Positions 7,736 to 17,194 of a DNA stretch of 59,728 bases are shown in pieces. The position numbers were made by a program, and so were the translations under genes. A model generated the notes under the pieces. The model worked only from the letters and a program-made list of their open reading frames with translations. It was not told where the DNA came from and made no database searches. Each line of letters begins with the position of its first letter. The stretch's first letter is position 1. Source of the stretch: Psychroserpens burtonensis DSM 12212 (GTDB lineage Bacteria > Bacteroidota > Bacteroidia > Flavobacteriales > Flavobacteriaceae); assembly GCF_000425305.1 (NCBI RefSeq), contig NZ_AUDE01000029.1, positions 1 to 59,728 on the forward strand, written 5' to 3'.

Positions 7736-8614
7736 ATGCATAAGGCAGGTTTTGTAAATATTATTGGGAATCCTAATGTTGGGAAATCCACGTTAATGAA
7801 TGCGTTTATTGGAGAGAAGTTATCTATAATCACTTCAAAGGCGCAAACCACAAGGCACCGTATTTTAGGGATTGTAAATGGTGAGGATTTTCAGGTCATA
7901 TTAAGTGATACGCCAGGAATCATAAAGCCAGCTTATGAGCTTCAGGAATCTATGATGGATTTCGTGAAATCAGCTTTTGATGATGCAGATGTGTTAATTT
8001 ACATGGTAGAAATTGGAGAACAAGAATTGAAAGATGAAGCTTTTTTTAATAGAATTACAAGTTCTAAAATTCCGGTATTACTGCTTTTAAATAAAATTGA
8101 TAAATCAGATCAAGAGCAATTAGAGTCTCAAGTAGCACTGTGGTCTAATAAAGTGCCAAATGCTGAAATATTTCCAATTTCTGCACTAGAAGGATTCAAC
8201 GTTAAAGAAGTATTTGGTAGAATCATTGAATTACTCCCAGAATCTCCAGCATTCTATCCTAAAGATCAATTAACCGATAAGCCTGAACGATTTTTTGTCA
8301 ATGAAATAATTAGAGAGAAAATCTTAATGTTTTACAAAAAGGAAATTCCTTATGCTGTAGAAATCGATACCGAAGAGTTTTTTGAGGAAGATAGCATTAT
8401 TAGAATGCGCTCCGTAATTATGGTAGAGCGTGAGACTCAAAAAGGAATTATTATTGGTCACAAAGGAAGCGCACTAAAACGTGTAGGTGTTGAAGCTAGA
8501 AAAGATTTAGAGAAATTCTTTGGGAAGCAAGTCCATTTAGAACTGTATGTAAAGGTGAACAAGAATTGGAGGAGTAACCAACGCCAACTAAAACGTTTTG
8601 GTTATAACCAGTAA
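7736..8614 (+). CDS. era: GTPase Era
   Basis: Era is a small GTPase that binds the 3' end of 16S rRNA and helps mature the 30S subunit. The 292-residue protein shows the P-loop GNPNVGKS (11-18), DTPG (58-61) and NKID (119-122). A C-terminal KH domain around residues 205-285 contains the loop IIIGHKGSALKRVG. Its length is typical of the family. It converges with the membrane protein gene at 8622, only 7 bases away. Confidence 0.97.
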   Translation: MHKAGFVNIIGNPNVGKSTLMNAFIGEKLSIITSKAQTTRHRILGIVNGEDFQVILSDTPGIIKPAYELQESMMDFVKSAFDDADVLIYMVEIGEQELKDEAFFNRITSSKIPVLLLLNKIDKSDQEQLESQVALWSNKVPNAEIFPISALEGFNVKEVFGRIIELLPESPAFYPKDQLTDKPERFFVNEIIREKILMFYKKEIPYAVEIDTEEFFEEDSIIRMRSVIMVERETQKGIIIGHKGSALKRVGVEARKDLEKFFGKQVHLELYVKVNKNWRSNQRQLKRFGYNQ

Positions 8615-8621
8615 GCATGCC

Positions 8622-9137
8622 TTAATCTTCAGTATGAATCCCATTAGTGCGCAAAGTATCTCGCATGAAATGATGTAATTCGTGCATTTGTGTCATTCCG
8701 GTTTTTTTACCTAAGCGACCACAAAAATAGAGTGCGAGCCATATTACGATCATAAAAAGCGCAAAAAACAATTGTAACGCATAACTATTGCCTAAAGACC
8801 AGTTGACATAGGTCCAAATTCCGCATCCTATAAATAATCCAGCCACAATAAAATGAAAAAACATAAACATGGTCCAGACGGTTGGGTTGGGTCCAAAAAG
8901 GCCATAAATAATGCTGCCTTTGTTCTCGTTTTGATTAATCTCTAAGTGCAGCTGAGGTGACCAATAATGCTGTTTTGCTTTTGGGATTTTAATAAATAGA
9001 TGATTATCAATACGAGATATAATAAAATCTTTTTGAGTCGTCTCGGTATCTTCAAAAAGGTCTAAAATGGAGGTATTGTTTTCCTTTAGATGAAACTTAA
9101 AACGCGGTCTTAATACGATATCGTTGGTTGTAGACAT
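8622..9137 (-). CDS. Two-helix membrane protein, conserved in flavobacteria
   Basis: The 171-residue product (from the ATG at 9137; an in-frame ATG at 9161 would add eight residues) has a polar N-terminal half of about 85 residues. Two membrane helices follow, MFMFFHFIVAGLFIGCGIW and ALQLFFALFMIVIWLALYF, then a short His-rich tail (MHELHHFMRDTL). It sits between era and der, an order I recall from related genomes. There is no GTP-binding motif and no function can be assigned. Confidence 0.7.
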   Translation of the reverse strand: MSTTNDIVLRPRFKFHLKENNTSILDLFEDTETTQKDFIISRIDNHLFIKIPKAKQHYWSPQLHLEINQNENKGSIIYGLFGPNPTVWTMFMFFHFIVAGLFIGCGIWTYVNWSLGNSYALQLFFALFMIVIWLALYFCGRLGKKTGMTQMHELHHFMRDTLRTNGIHTED

Positions 9138-9330
9138 TATAATTTTATAAGAGCTGATCAAATTACTGTTTTTAGATTAAACTTTCAAAAGTTACCCATT
9201 CAAACTTTTAAAAAAAAGCGTAAAAGGGGTCTTTCAATACTATTTAAGGTAAAAATAATAGTGCATCCAACATATTGTTTACCTTTGCACCCGCTTACAG
9301 GATATGTAACGCAAATAAAATAAAGAAGTT

Positions 9331-10632
9331 ATGGGTAGTATAGTTGCAATAGTTGGTCGTCCAAATGTAGGAAAATCAACTTTATTTAATCGCTTAATTC
9401 AGCGTAGAGAAGCTATTGTTGATGCAGTAAGTGGTGTAACGAGAGACAGACACTATGGGAAAAGTGACTGGAATGGAAAAGAATTTTCTTTAATAGATAC
9501 TGGTGGATATGTCAAAGGAAGTGATGACGTATTTGAGGCAGAAATCGATAAACAAGTAGAATTGGCTATTGAAGAAGCAGACGCAATCATATTTATCGTA
9601 GATGTGGAGACTGGCGTTACCGGAATGGATGAAGATGTAGCGAGATTACTTCGTAGGGTCAACAAACCCGTGTTTTTAGCTGTAAATAAAGTAGATAACA
9701 ATAAACGATCTGAAGACGCCGTAGAATTCTATGCATTAGGTCTCGGAGAATATTATACAATTGCCAGTATTAATGGGAGCGGAACAGGAGATTTACTAGA
9801 CGCTCTAGTTAAAGCTTTACCAGAAATAGAAGAAGAGGAAGAAAAAGACGATTTGCCAAGGTTTGCAGTCGTTGGTCGTCCTAATGCTGGAAAATCATCA
9901 TTCATTAATGCGCTAATTGGTAAAGAGCGTTACATCGTAACAGATGTTGCAGGTACAACTAGAGATTCTATAGATACAACTTATAACCGCTTCGGGTTCG
10001 AATTTAATTTAGTAGATACAGCAGGAATTAGACGTAAATCTAAGGTAAAAGAAGATTTAGAGTTCTATTCTGTAATGCGAAGTGTGCGAGCTATTGAGCA
10101 TTGTGACGTATGTCTTGTTATTTTAGATGCAACGCGAGGATTTGACGGTCAAGTACAAAATATATTCTGGCTAGCACAACGCAATCGTAAAGGTATCGTA
10201 GTACTTGTCAATAAATGGGATTTGGTAGAAAAGGAGACCCAGACCATGAAGGAGTTTGAAAAGGTGATCAGAAAAGAAATGGAACCTTTTACAGATGTCC
10301 CAATTGTGTTTATTTCAGTATTAACTAAACAGCGTATTTATAAAGCAATTGAAACTGCTGTTGAAGTATATCAAAATAGAACTAAAAAAATCAAAACAAG
10401 TAAGCTTAACGAAGTCTTATTACCTGTTATTGAGAATTATCCACCACCAGCTTATAAAGGTAAATTCGTAAAGATTAAATACATTATGCAGTTGCCTACG
10501 CCACAGTTTGCATTCTTTTGCAACTTACCGCAGTATGTGAGAGATCCATATAAGCGTTTCTTAGAGAATAATTTAAGAGAGCTTTTTGATTTTAAAGGGG
10601 TTCCTATTAGTATATACATGCGTAAAAAATAA
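9331..10632 (+). CDS. der: GTPase Der (EngA)
   Basis: Der has two consecutive G domains and assists 50S subunit assembly. In the 433-residue protein the first domain has GRPNVGKS (8-15), DTGG and NKVD. The second has [12 protein letters not shown] and NKWD. A C-terminal KH-like domain includes [19 protein letters not shown]. The two domains are linked by an acidic stretch ([10 protein letters not shown]). A TACCTTTG box at 9280-9287 lies 43 bases before the start. Confidence 0.97.
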   Translation: MGSIVAIVGRPNVGKSTLFNRLIQRREAIVDAVSGVTRDRHYGKSDWNGKEFSLIDTGGYVKGSDDVFEAEIDKQVELAIEEADAIIFIVDVETGVTGMDEDVARLLRRVNKPVFLAVNKVDNNKRSEDAVEFYALGLGEYYTIASINGSGTGDLLDALVKALPEIEEEEEKDDLPRFAVVGRPNAGKSSFINALIGKERYIVTDVAGTTRDSIDTTYNRFGFEFNLVDTAGIRRKSKVKEDLEFYSVMRSVRAIEHCDVCLVILDATRGFDGQVQNIFWLAQRNRKGIVVLVNKWDLVEKETQTMKEFEKVIRKEMEPFTDVPIVFISVLTKQRIYKAIETAVEVYQNRTKKIKTSKLNEVLLPVIENYPPPAYKGKFVKIKYIMQLPTPQFAFFCNLPQYVRDPYKRFLENNLRELFDFKGVPISIYMRKK

Positions 10633-10673
10633 ATATTTTTTTTTATAAAACTTATTTTCTTCGGAAATGTGCC

Positions 10674-10707
10674 ACATCCAATAGTTCAACTATTGGATGT
10701 TTGCTTT
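10674..10707 (+). terminator. Hairpin downstream of der
   Basis: ACATCCAATAGT (10674-10685) pairs with ACTATTGGATGT (10689-10700) across a three-base loop: 12 perfect base pairs, followed by TTGCTTTTG. It is probably the der terminator, although the T run is interrupted. Confidence 0.6.
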
Positions 10708-10830
10708 TGTAAGTGTTTTGCCAAATAAAGTTGTATTTGCTATTAGTTGAAGCGTATTTAAACAGTGTTTCTTTGGATATGTAAAGCACAAATTATTGAA
10801 TAATTATATAATAATAAAAGCAATAATATT

Positions 10831-10897
10831 TTACATAATGTAAAGTTTAGTTTACTTTTTGTAATTTTTAGTTTACATTTGAGTGCTAATTGTAAAC
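10831..10897. promoter_or_regulatory. Promoter with clustered TTTAC/GTAAA operator-like repeats
   Basis: A -7 box TACATTTG lies at 10874-10881. Around it are TTACATAATGTAA (10831-10843), a GTAAA/TTTAC inverted repeat (10840-10855) and a GTTTAC/GTAAAC inverted repeat (10871-10897) that covers the box. The repeats precede a membrane protein gene and an XRE regulator gene, so autorepression by that regulator is likely. Confidence 0.55.
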
Positions 10898-10907
10898 GTA
10901 AAGTGTT

Positions 10908-11363
10908 ATGAAGTCAAATTATTTATTATCAAATAAATTCAAAATTCCAGGTTGGATATTATTAATTATTGGACTAACTGCCTATGTCTTTTTATTCTTT
11001 TATGATTCTCCCAATATTATGGAAGTTAATGTATTGTCAATTTATGATGGTGCCTCTTTTTCGAATGATAAGATTACGTACTTTAAAATAATTGAAAATA
11101 ATATTGCAGACGAACTCATTGCGCTTTCGATAATAATTGGAGGTTTATGTGTTGGGTTTTCAAAAGAAAAAGTAGAAGATGAATTTATTTATAAGCTGAG
11201 AACAGATTCACTAGTTTGGGCAGTGATATTGAACTACGGTATATTGATGTTTACTGTAATATTTATATACAATTTTAAATTTTTTGATGTTTTAATGTAT
11301 AACATGTTTACGCCTTTGCTTTTTTTTATTATTAGATTCAACTTCTTAAAATCTAGAGCCTAG
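10908..11363 (+). CDS. Four-helix membrane protein paired with an XRE regulator
   Basis: The 151-residue protein has four predicted membrane helices (about residues 13-33, 66-85, 98-120 and 126-144) and one polar loop (34-65). Membrane proteins of this type are often encoded just before a small XRE regulator in Bacteroidota and Firmicutes, but their role is unknown. The next gene starts 3 bases after its stop, so they are co-transcribed. The promoter region carries operator-like repeats. Confidence 0.7.
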   Translation: MKSNYLLSNKFKIPGWILLIIGLTAYVFLFFYDSPNIMEVNVLSIYDGASFSNDKITYFKIIENNIADELIALSIIIGGLCVGFSKEKVEDEFIYKLRTDSLVWAVILNYGILMFTVIFIYNFKFFDVLMYNMFTPLLFFIIRFNFLKSRA

Positions 11364-11366
11364 ATC

Positions 11367-11567
11367 ATGAAAAACAATATCAAAATTGAACGCGCAAGAT
11401 ATAATTTTACACAAGGTGATTTAGCAGAAAAAATAGGCGTAAGCCGACAATCAATTAATGCCATTGAGAAAGGTAAGTATGTGCCATCTGCACTATTAGC
11501 AATTAAAATAGCTCAACTTTTTAAACTTCCTGTTGAGGAGCTTTTTTTTCTAGAAAAGGGGGAGTGA
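11367..11567 (+). CDS. Small XRE-family transcriptional regulator
   Basis: The 66-residue protein is essentially one Cro/C1-type helix-turn-helix. The key segment is TQGDLAEKIGVSRQSINAIEKGKY, followed by PSALLAIKIAQLFKLPVEELF, the standard pattern of this family. It has no effector domain. It is translated directly after the four-helix membrane protein and probably represses their shared promoter at the TTTAC/GTAAA repeats (10831-10897). That assignment is inference from position and symmetry. Confidence 0.9.
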   Translation: MKNNIKIERARYNFTQGDLAEKIGVSRQSINAIEKGKYVPSALLAIKIAQLFKLPVEELFFLEKGE

Positions 11568-11644
11568 CTTTAAATTTTATGAAATAATTAAGAATTTTCA
11601 TACGAAAACTAAAGTACATTCGTTGTCAAAGTAGTAGTACTAAT

Positions 11645-11683
11645 CATCAGCCAATCAGCCAATCAGCCAATCAGCAATCAGCC
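11645..11683 (+). repeat. AATCAGCC octamer tandem repeat in a leader
   Basis: There are five copies of the octamer AATCAGCC: the first reads CATCAGCC and the fourth lacks one C. The array ends two bases before the ATG of the outer membrane protein gene. It occupies the place of the ribosome binding region, so gain or loss of a unit could change expression. Confidence 0.85.
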
Positions 11684-11685
11684 AA

Positions 11686-14466
11686 ATGAAGAAACTAATC
11701 TATGTGATCGCACTCCTAAGTGTGTCCATTTCATTCTCTCAGTCCAAGTCATTTAAAATTTCAGGAAAGATACTTTCTGAAGACAATAAAGAACCCTTAG
11801 AGGCTGCAACAATTTATTTGGAGCGCGTAAGAGACAGTAGTCTTGTGACCTACACAATTTCAGATAAAGACGGTTTGTTTGAAATCCTGGAGGAAACTTA
11901 CGATGAAAAACTCAATTTGTTTATTGATTTTGTAGGCTATCAAACCTATTTTAAACAAATTACAATTAACAAAGATGTCATAGATATTGGCGCTATAGCC
12001 TTAGGGATTAGTAATGCTTTAGATGAAGTCGTCATTAAATCACGATCACCAATTACCTTTAAAAAGGATACGTTGGAGTTCAACGTAAAATCTTTTAAAA
12101 CCAAGAAAGATGCTAACGTTGAAGATTTATTAAAGCAGTTACCAGGAGTAGAGGTTGATGAAGCAGGTAAAATCACTGTAAATGGTAAAGATGTAAGTAA
12201 AATATTAGTTAACGGGAAGCCTTTTTTTGGTGACGACCCAACAATAACGACACGTAACCTCACAAAGGACATTATAGAGAAAGTTCAAATCACAGATACG
12301 AAAACGAAGTCTGAGGCTTTCTCAGGAGAAGAGGGTGATACTGAGAATAAAACTATTAATCTGACCATAAAAGAAGAAAATAACAAAGGTGTTTTTGGTA
12401 GGGTTTCAGGAGGTGCAGGAACAGATGAGCGTTACGAGCTCGCAGGGATGGTCAACTTTTTTGATAATGATAGACGTGTAAGTGTCCTCGCTGGTGGAAA
12501 TAATACCAACTCACCAGGATTTAGTTTTGGAGAAATTCAAAAAATGTTTGGAGGTGGTTATAGTATGAGTATGAATAGTAGTGGTGCATTTACAATTGAC
12601 GGTAGATCATTTGGTAATGGAGAAGGCATAACGACGTCCCAAAATGCAGGTGCTAACTATGCAGATGTTCTTAGTGATAAAGTAGAAATCAATGCCGATT
12701 ATTTTTACTCTGGTAGTAACTCAGATAACGAAACCATTACAGAACGTGAAAACATCTTGCCAGATTCACGATTCTTTTCAGATTCGCGATCAAAATCTTT
12801 AAGTAATGGAGAAAACCATAGTGCTAATCTTGGCTTTGATATAGAAATTGATTCTACGTTTTTAATTAATATCAATCCTTCGTTAAAATGGTCAACATCT
12901 AATAGAACGTTTTCCGAAGAAGAAGAAACACGTAATGAAGATAATGAATTGACCAATCAATCTACAACGGCATCATTTTCTGAAAGCGATGCAAAGAATT
13001 TTGATAACGAATTAGATATCACAAAACGATTTGGTAATAACGGTGCATTCTTGAAGTTTAAAATAGATACCGAATATAATACAAGCGTATCCAACGATTT
13101 TTTAACCTCAGAGACTAACTTTTTAAATTCTTCAGAAGAGGATATTATTCGAGATCAATTCACCGATTCTGAAAATAATAACCGCAGTTTTAATGCATCA
13201 GTAACTTACAGGTTACCTCTAATAGCAAAAGAGTTATTCTTAGATTTTGAATATAACTTTAGAGATGATAATCGTTCTAATTTACGACGTACGTTTGATC
13301 GTGATGAGGGGACTAATCAATTTGCCGATTTTAATCTCGATTTAAGTACAGACTTTGAGTATCAAAATAAAGAAAATTCACCATCCTTGAAATTATCATA
13401 TCGTAAAGAAAAATGGTCTACCAGTTTTACGACCAAATATGTATTTAGAACACTTGAAAACAAAGACTTTTTAAGACCAGAATTAGATATAAAACGAAAC
13501 TTTGAGGCTATAGAATTACGCTCTTATTTTAATTACCGCTTTAGCGAGAAGGCATCCATGTATACGGGTTATTCGCTAAATAATAGACCGCCAAGTTTAA
13601 CACAGTTGCAACCTTTTCAAAACGTTACCAATCCGTTAAATACGATTACTGGTAATCCAAATTTAGAACCCACAAATAGTCATCGTCTGTATATGGGTTA
13701 TAATGCGTTTGATTTTCAGAAAAAAACAGGAATCTATAGCTATGCAAGCGTTAATTTTAATAATAATGCGGTAGTTTCTAGAACCATTGTAAATCTAGAA
13801 ACCTTAAAGAGAACAACCACCTATGCCAATGTAAATGGTAACTACGACCTCTACGGAAACATCAACTATAGCAAAACCGTTAAAACAGACTCTATTAGAT
13901 CAATCAAATTTGATGCAGGAATATCAGCAAGTTTAAATCGTAATGTGAATTTTAATAATGAAGTTCAATATAAAAGTAATGTAACATCACTAACTCCTAG
14001 TGCTGGATTGCGGTTTACATGGAAAAAAGTGTTAGAATTAAGACCTCGTTATCGATTAACATTTACAAAAAACACCTTTGATATTGAAACGTTTGAAGAT
14101 GTGGATTTCATTAGACACGATTTAGATTTAAATTTTACGACCTATCTTCCTAAAGCTTTTGAATGGACTAATAACATCGATTTTGCATACAACCCTAATG
14201 TTGCTGCAGGATTTCAAAAGAGCGCGTGGTTTTGGAATTCTACGCTTGCCTATTCATTCTTAGATGATAAAGCGCTCATGACTTTGAAAGTTTATGATTT
14301 GTTAAATCAAAATACAAATGCAAGACGTCGAGCAACTCAAAACTTTATTGAAGATAGCCAGAGTACCGTATTAGAGCAGTACTTTATGCTAAGCTTTAGC
14401 TGGAAATTTAATAGTCTGGGGTCAAAAGGAGAAACAGGTCAAGGGGATATATTCTTTATGGATTAG
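11686..14466 (+). CDS. CarboxypepD_reg-like/outer membrane beta-barrel protein
   Basis: The 926-residue protein has a signal peptide (1-19), then a carboxypeptidase-regulatory-like beta-sandwich (about 22-105, ISGKILSEDNKEPLEAATIYL). A plug-like domain follows (about 110-215, VEDLLKQLPGVEVDEAGKITVNGK) and a large barrel of the OMP_b-brl_3 type (about 235-926) ends in aromatic residue pairs. These proteins resemble TonB-dependent receptors; many have no known substrate. The octamer repeat immediately before the start codon suggests variable expression. No susD partner lies next to it, so a polysaccharide-uptake locus is not supported. Confidence 0.88.
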   Translation: MKKLIYVIALLSVSISFSQSKSFKISGKILSEDNKEPLEAATIYLERVRDSSLVTYTISDKDGLFEILEETYDEKLNLFIDFVGYQTYFKQITINKDVIDIGAIALGISNALDEVVIKSRSPITFKKDTLEFNVKSFKTKKDANVEDLLKQLPGVEVDEAGKITVNGKDVSKILVNGKPFFGDDPTITTRNLTKDIIEKVQITDTKTKSEAFSGEEGDTENKTINLTIKEENNKGVFGRVSGGAGTDERYELAGMVNFFDNDRRVSVLAGGNNTNSPGFSFGEIQKMFGGGYSMSMNSSGAFTIDGRSFGNGEGITTSQNAGANYADVLSDKVEINADYFYSGSNSDNETITERENILPDSRFFSDSRSKSLSNGENHSANLGFDIEIDSTFLININPSLKWSTSNRTFSEEEETRNEDNELTNQSTTASFSESDAKNFDNELDITKRFGNNGAFLKFKIDTEYNTSVSNDFLTSETNFLNSSEEDIIRDQFTDSENNNRSFNASVTYRLPLIAKELFLDFEYNFRDDNRSNLRRTFDRDEGTNQFADFNLDLSTDFEYQNKENSPSLKLSYRKEKWSTSFTTKYVFRTLENKDFLRPELDIKRNFEAIELRSYFNYRFSEKASMYTGYSLNNRPPSLTQLQPFQNVTNPLNTITGNPNLEPTNSHRLYMGYNAFDFQKKTGIYSYASVNFNNNAVVSRTIVNLETLKRTTTYANVNGNYDLYGNINYSKTVKTDSIRSIKFDAGISASLNRNVNFNNEVQYKSNVTSLTPSAGLRFTWKKVLELRPRYRLTFTKNTFDIETFEDVDFIRHDLDLNFTTYLPKAFEWTNNIDFAYNPNVAAGFQKSAWFWNSTLAYSFLDDKALMTLKVYDLLNQNTNARRRATQNFIEDSQSTVLEQYFMLSFSWKFNSLGSKGETGQGDIFFMD

Positions 14467-14919
14467 ATTTTTAGTCAACAGTCAACAGTCAACAGTTGCT
14501 GATTTATATTAAATAGAACTAGGTGATGCTGCTGCTTTTAAAGAAGCAGAGAATTCGTTCTCACAGAAAAGGGCGTTATTTTTAATGTTTAGTTTTGAGA
14601 TCTTGATAACGTTTTAAAGGTCTACATATCCAGTCCTCAATTTTTTTTAAAACTTAGTAAAATCTAGCTCCTCCCTTCTTTGCGAAGGGAGGACAAATTC
14701 AGCTCCGCTGAATTAGGAGGGTTTTAAGTCCATCAGTAAGAACACATCATATTTCCGAAGAAAATATTGTAAACATTTTGAGAAATTAGAAGAGATTTGA
14801 ACCCTTCCGGTTTTGATTTTTTACTGAAATCAAATCTATATTTCTTTGAATACAGGGACGGAATTAATTTTTGTATTTAACCTTGAGATGTATTTGAGTT
14901 TCAGTTAAAGACTAAAAAC
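14467..14919. other. Gene-free gap with a heptamer tandem repeat and REP-like hairpins
   Basis: Three copies of GTCAACA plus GT occupy 14474-14496, just after the stop of the outer membrane gene. Two adjacent hairpins follow: CCTCCCTTC/GAAGGGAGG (14670-14692) and AATTCAGC/GCTGAATT (14696-14714), then AGGAGGG. The double hairpin looks like a REP-type element. No open reading frame of note is present. Confidence 0.6.
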
Positions 14920-15792
14920 CTACCAACTTCCACCAGCACCACCTCCAGAGAATCCACCACCACCGAAGCCACCTCCAAAACCGCCTCCACCAAAGCCACC
15001 TCCAGAAGAACTTCCGCCGCCAAAGAGACCTCCACCAGATCTATTACCATAGCTTCCGCGACCCATATTGCTCAAAATGATAGCATCTAAAATGCTGGTA
15101 CCATTAGTTCTTTTGCCACCACTTCCATTATTTCCACCTCCACGTCTATTCTTAGAGATGGCAATGATAAAAATGATAAAGATGATGAACATGACTATAA
15201 AAACTCCGACCGGAAAATCGCCACCAGAATTATTCGATTGTCGTGTGCCTTGATAAGTGCCTTTTAATATTTCAAAAATAGCATCAGAACCTTTGTTGAG
15301 CCCTTGGTAATAATCCCCTTTTTTAAATTCAGGAATTATAATGTTTCTTGTGACTTCTCCTGAGATACCAGCGGTTAATTTATCTTCAACACCATAACCA
15401 GGAGAAATCCATATTTTACGATCTTCGCGCGCTAGTAATATAAAAACACCATTATCTTCTTTAGCTTGACCAATTCCCCATTCTTGAGCCCATTTAGGCG
15501 CTAAGAGCCCAATATTTTCACCTTTAGTGGTGGCGATAATAGCGACAACAATTTGAGATGAGGTCGTGTCAGAATATCGAATAAGCTTTTGCTCTAGATT
15601 ATTTTTTTCGGAAGACGATAAGAGTTCAACATAGTCATATACACTCGTCTGCTCCTTTGGAATAGGAGGGATATCAAATTGAGCAGAAACTGTTTGAGCA
15701 CAAAATAAAAATACTAATGAAAATATCAAAAGGCACTTAATTGAACCCATCAAGTGATATGTTCTTTTTTTACTGCGCATTGCATGCTGCAT
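14920..15792 (-). CDS. TPM-domain membrane protein with glycine-rich tail (YgcG-like)
   Basis: After a signal peptide (ending TVSAQ) there is a TPM domain (about residues 25-165) with VYDYVELLS, SQIVVAIIATTKGENI, WGIGQAKEDNGVFILLAREDRKIWI and GYGVEDKLT. A membrane helix near FPVGVFIVMFIIFIIFIIAI follows, and the tail is almost only Gly, Ser and Phe, ending GGGAGGSW. TPM proteins are exported; some are reported as phosphatases or photosystem repair factors, and bacterial roles are open. The start is most likely ATG 15792 or 15780; an ATG at 15849 lies inside the preceding gene. It is the last gene of a five-gene operon. Confidence 0.85.
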   Translation of the reverse strand: MQHAMRSKKRTYHLMGSIKCLLIFSLVFLFCAQTVSAQFDIPPIPKEQTSVYDYVELLSSSEKNNLEQKLIRYSDTTSSQIVVAIIATTKGENIGLLAPKWAQEWGIGQAKEDNGVFILLAREDRKIWISPGYGVEDKLTAGISGEVTRNIIIPEFKKGDYYQGLNKGSDAIFEILKGTYQGTRQSNNSGGDFPVGVFIVMFIIFIIFIIAISKNRRGGGNNGSGGKRTNGTSILDAIILSNMGRGSYGNRSGGGLFGGGSSSGGGFGGGGFGGGFGGGGFSGGGAGGSW

Positions 15793-15805
15793 ATTACTGA
15801 CGGTT

Positions 15806-16243
15806 TTATCCTTTAGAAATTTCGTTTGGTAATTCGTTTGTATCGCCATGAATCCATGGAAAATGTTTTGTTAATTGCTCTCCCGCCTGTAATACGCCTT
15901 CAATGAGACCTTGTTTAAACCTATTCGCTTTAAAATGAGATTGCATAACGTCTTTTGTACTGTCCCAAAAATTAGTAGGCACAACATCATTAATGCCTTT
16001 GTCTCCATAAATCACGAAGGTTTTGGCATCAATAGCTACGTAAATTAAAACACCATTTTGTTGTTTGGTGTTATCCATTTTTAAGTAATGAAAAACTTCC
16101 ATAGCACGCTCAAAAGGGTCAATTTTTGATGTTCGTTCTATGTGCACACGAATCTCACCAGACGTACTCTCTTCTGCATCACGTATTGCACTGATGATTT
16201 CTTGTTCTTCTTCTGCTGTTAAAAAGGCTTCTACTTTAGACAT
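15806..16243 (-). CDS. Soluble TPM-domain protein
   Basis: The 145-residue protein consists of one TPM domain without a signal peptide: AEEEQEIISAIRDAEESTSGEIRVHIE, QNGVLIYVAIDAKTFVIYGDKGIND, and a helical C-terminus. It starts 2 bases after lemA ends and its stop is 13 bases before the next TPM gene, so the genes are co-translated. The LemA-TPM-TPM arrangement is widespread in Bacteroidota, and a joint role in membrane or envelope maintenance is likely but not proven. Confidence 0.88.
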   Translation of the reverse strand: MSKVEAFLTAEEEQEIISAIRDAEESTSGEIRVHIERTSKIDPFERAMEVFHYLKMDNTKQQNGVLIYVAIDAKTFVIYGDKGINDVVPTNFWDSTKDVMQSHFKANRFKQGLIEGVLQAGEQLTKHFPWIHGDTNELPNEISKG

Positions 16244-16245
16244 AA

Positions 16246-16848
16246 TTAGTTGCCAAAATCAAATTCTACGTCTACAGGTTTTTCAGCGCCAGCCTCTGCA
16301 TCAAAATAGGGCTTAGCATCAAATCCAAAAATTCCTGCAAAAATACTATTGGGGAATTCTTTCACATGAATGTTATAGGGCTTTATCGCTTCATTGTAGC
16401 GTGTACGTGCAGTTTGAATTGTGTTCTCAGTGCTTGTTAATTCATCTTGAAGTTTCAAGAAGTTTTGATTCGATTTTAAATCAGGATAACGCTCAACAGT
16501 AACTAAAAGTCTTGATAGTGCACTACTTAAACCGCCTTGTGCTGCATTAAATTGTTTCAACTGCTCTGGTGTAATATTTGAAGGATCAATAGTGGTTTGA
16601 GTTGCTTTAGAGCGCGCTTCAATCACATCGGTTAATGTGTTGCGTTCAAAATCGGCAGCTCCTTTTACAGTATTTACCAAATTACCAATAAGATCGTTAC
16701 GACGTTGATAAGATGTTTGAACGTTTCCCCATGCTTCGCCTACATCTTCGTTGAGCTGAACTGCTGTATTGTTAAATCCTTTGCTCCAAGAATAACCAGC
16801 AATTACTAAAAGGGCTATAATAATTAAAGGAACGAGTAACTTTTTCAT
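16246..16848 (-). CDS. lemA: LemA family protein
   Basis: The 200-residue protein has one N-terminal membrane helix (about 4-20), which may act as an uncleaved anchor. A long helical LemA domain follows, with NEDVGEAWGNVQTSYQRRNDLIGNLVNTVKG, a central amphipathic region, and the closing NSIFAGIFGF. LemA proteins are thought to face the extracytoplasmic side and are often encoded with TPM proteins, as here. Their biochemical activity is not settled. Confidence 0.93.
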   Translation of the reverse strand: MKKLLVPLIIIALLVIAGYSWSKGFNNTAVQLNEDVGEAWGNVQTSYQRRNDLIGNLVNTVKGAADFERNTLTDVIEARSKATQTTIDPSNITPEQLKQFNAAQGGLSSALSRLLVTVERYPDLKSNQNFLKLQDELTSTENTIQTARTRYNEAIKPYNIHVKEFPNSIFAGIFGFDAKPYFDAEAGAEKPVDVEFDFGN

Positions 16849-16860
16849 AATAATAGGGTT

Positions 16861-17190
16861 TTATAGTTGTGATTTTATTTTGTTAAGTTGTGCTTTGATT
16901 CCTTCTAGTTTTTCTATAATTTCAAAGGTGTCAAGAGATTGTTTTTTGCCTTCTTTAAGATGTGTTTTTGCACCTTCTAATGTGAATCCGCGTTCTTTTA
17001 CTAAGTGATAAATAAACTTTAGATTCTTAATGTCTTCTGGAGTAAACTTACGATTGCCCTTAGCGTTCTTTTTTGGTTTTAAAATATCAAACTCTTTTTC
17101 CCAAAATCTAATTAAAGAGGTGTTGACGCCAAAAGCTTTAGCGACTTCACCAATACCATAATAGCGTTTTTCTGGAATATTTATGTACAT
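16861..17190 (-). CDS. MerR-family transcriptional regulator
   Basis: The 109-residue protein has an N-terminal winged helix (YYGIGEVAKAFGVNTSLIRFWEKEF, then GNRKFTPEDIKNLKFIYHLV) followed by a short coiled coil (about 80-109). It has no metal- or drug-binding domain. It lies between the M23 peptidase gene (4-base gap) and lemA (12-base gap), so it is part of the operon. Whether it regulates this operon is not visible. Confidence 0.9.
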   Translation of the reverse strand: MYINIPEKRYYGIGEVAKAFGVNTSLIRFWEKEFDILKPKKNAKGNRKFTPEDIKNLKFIYHLVKERGFTLEGAKTHLKEGKKQSLDTFEIIEKLEGIKAQLNKIKSQL

Positions 17191-17194
17191 AGCT

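Noticed and set aside
11686-14466. SusC/SusD-type polysaccharide utilisation locus
   Set aside because: No susD homologue or glycan-degrading enzyme lies beside the outer membrane protein.
14670-14714. The double hairpin as the terminator of the outer membrane gene
   Set aside because: It lies about 200 bases after the stop and its pattern is that of a REP-like element; no T run directly follows either stem.
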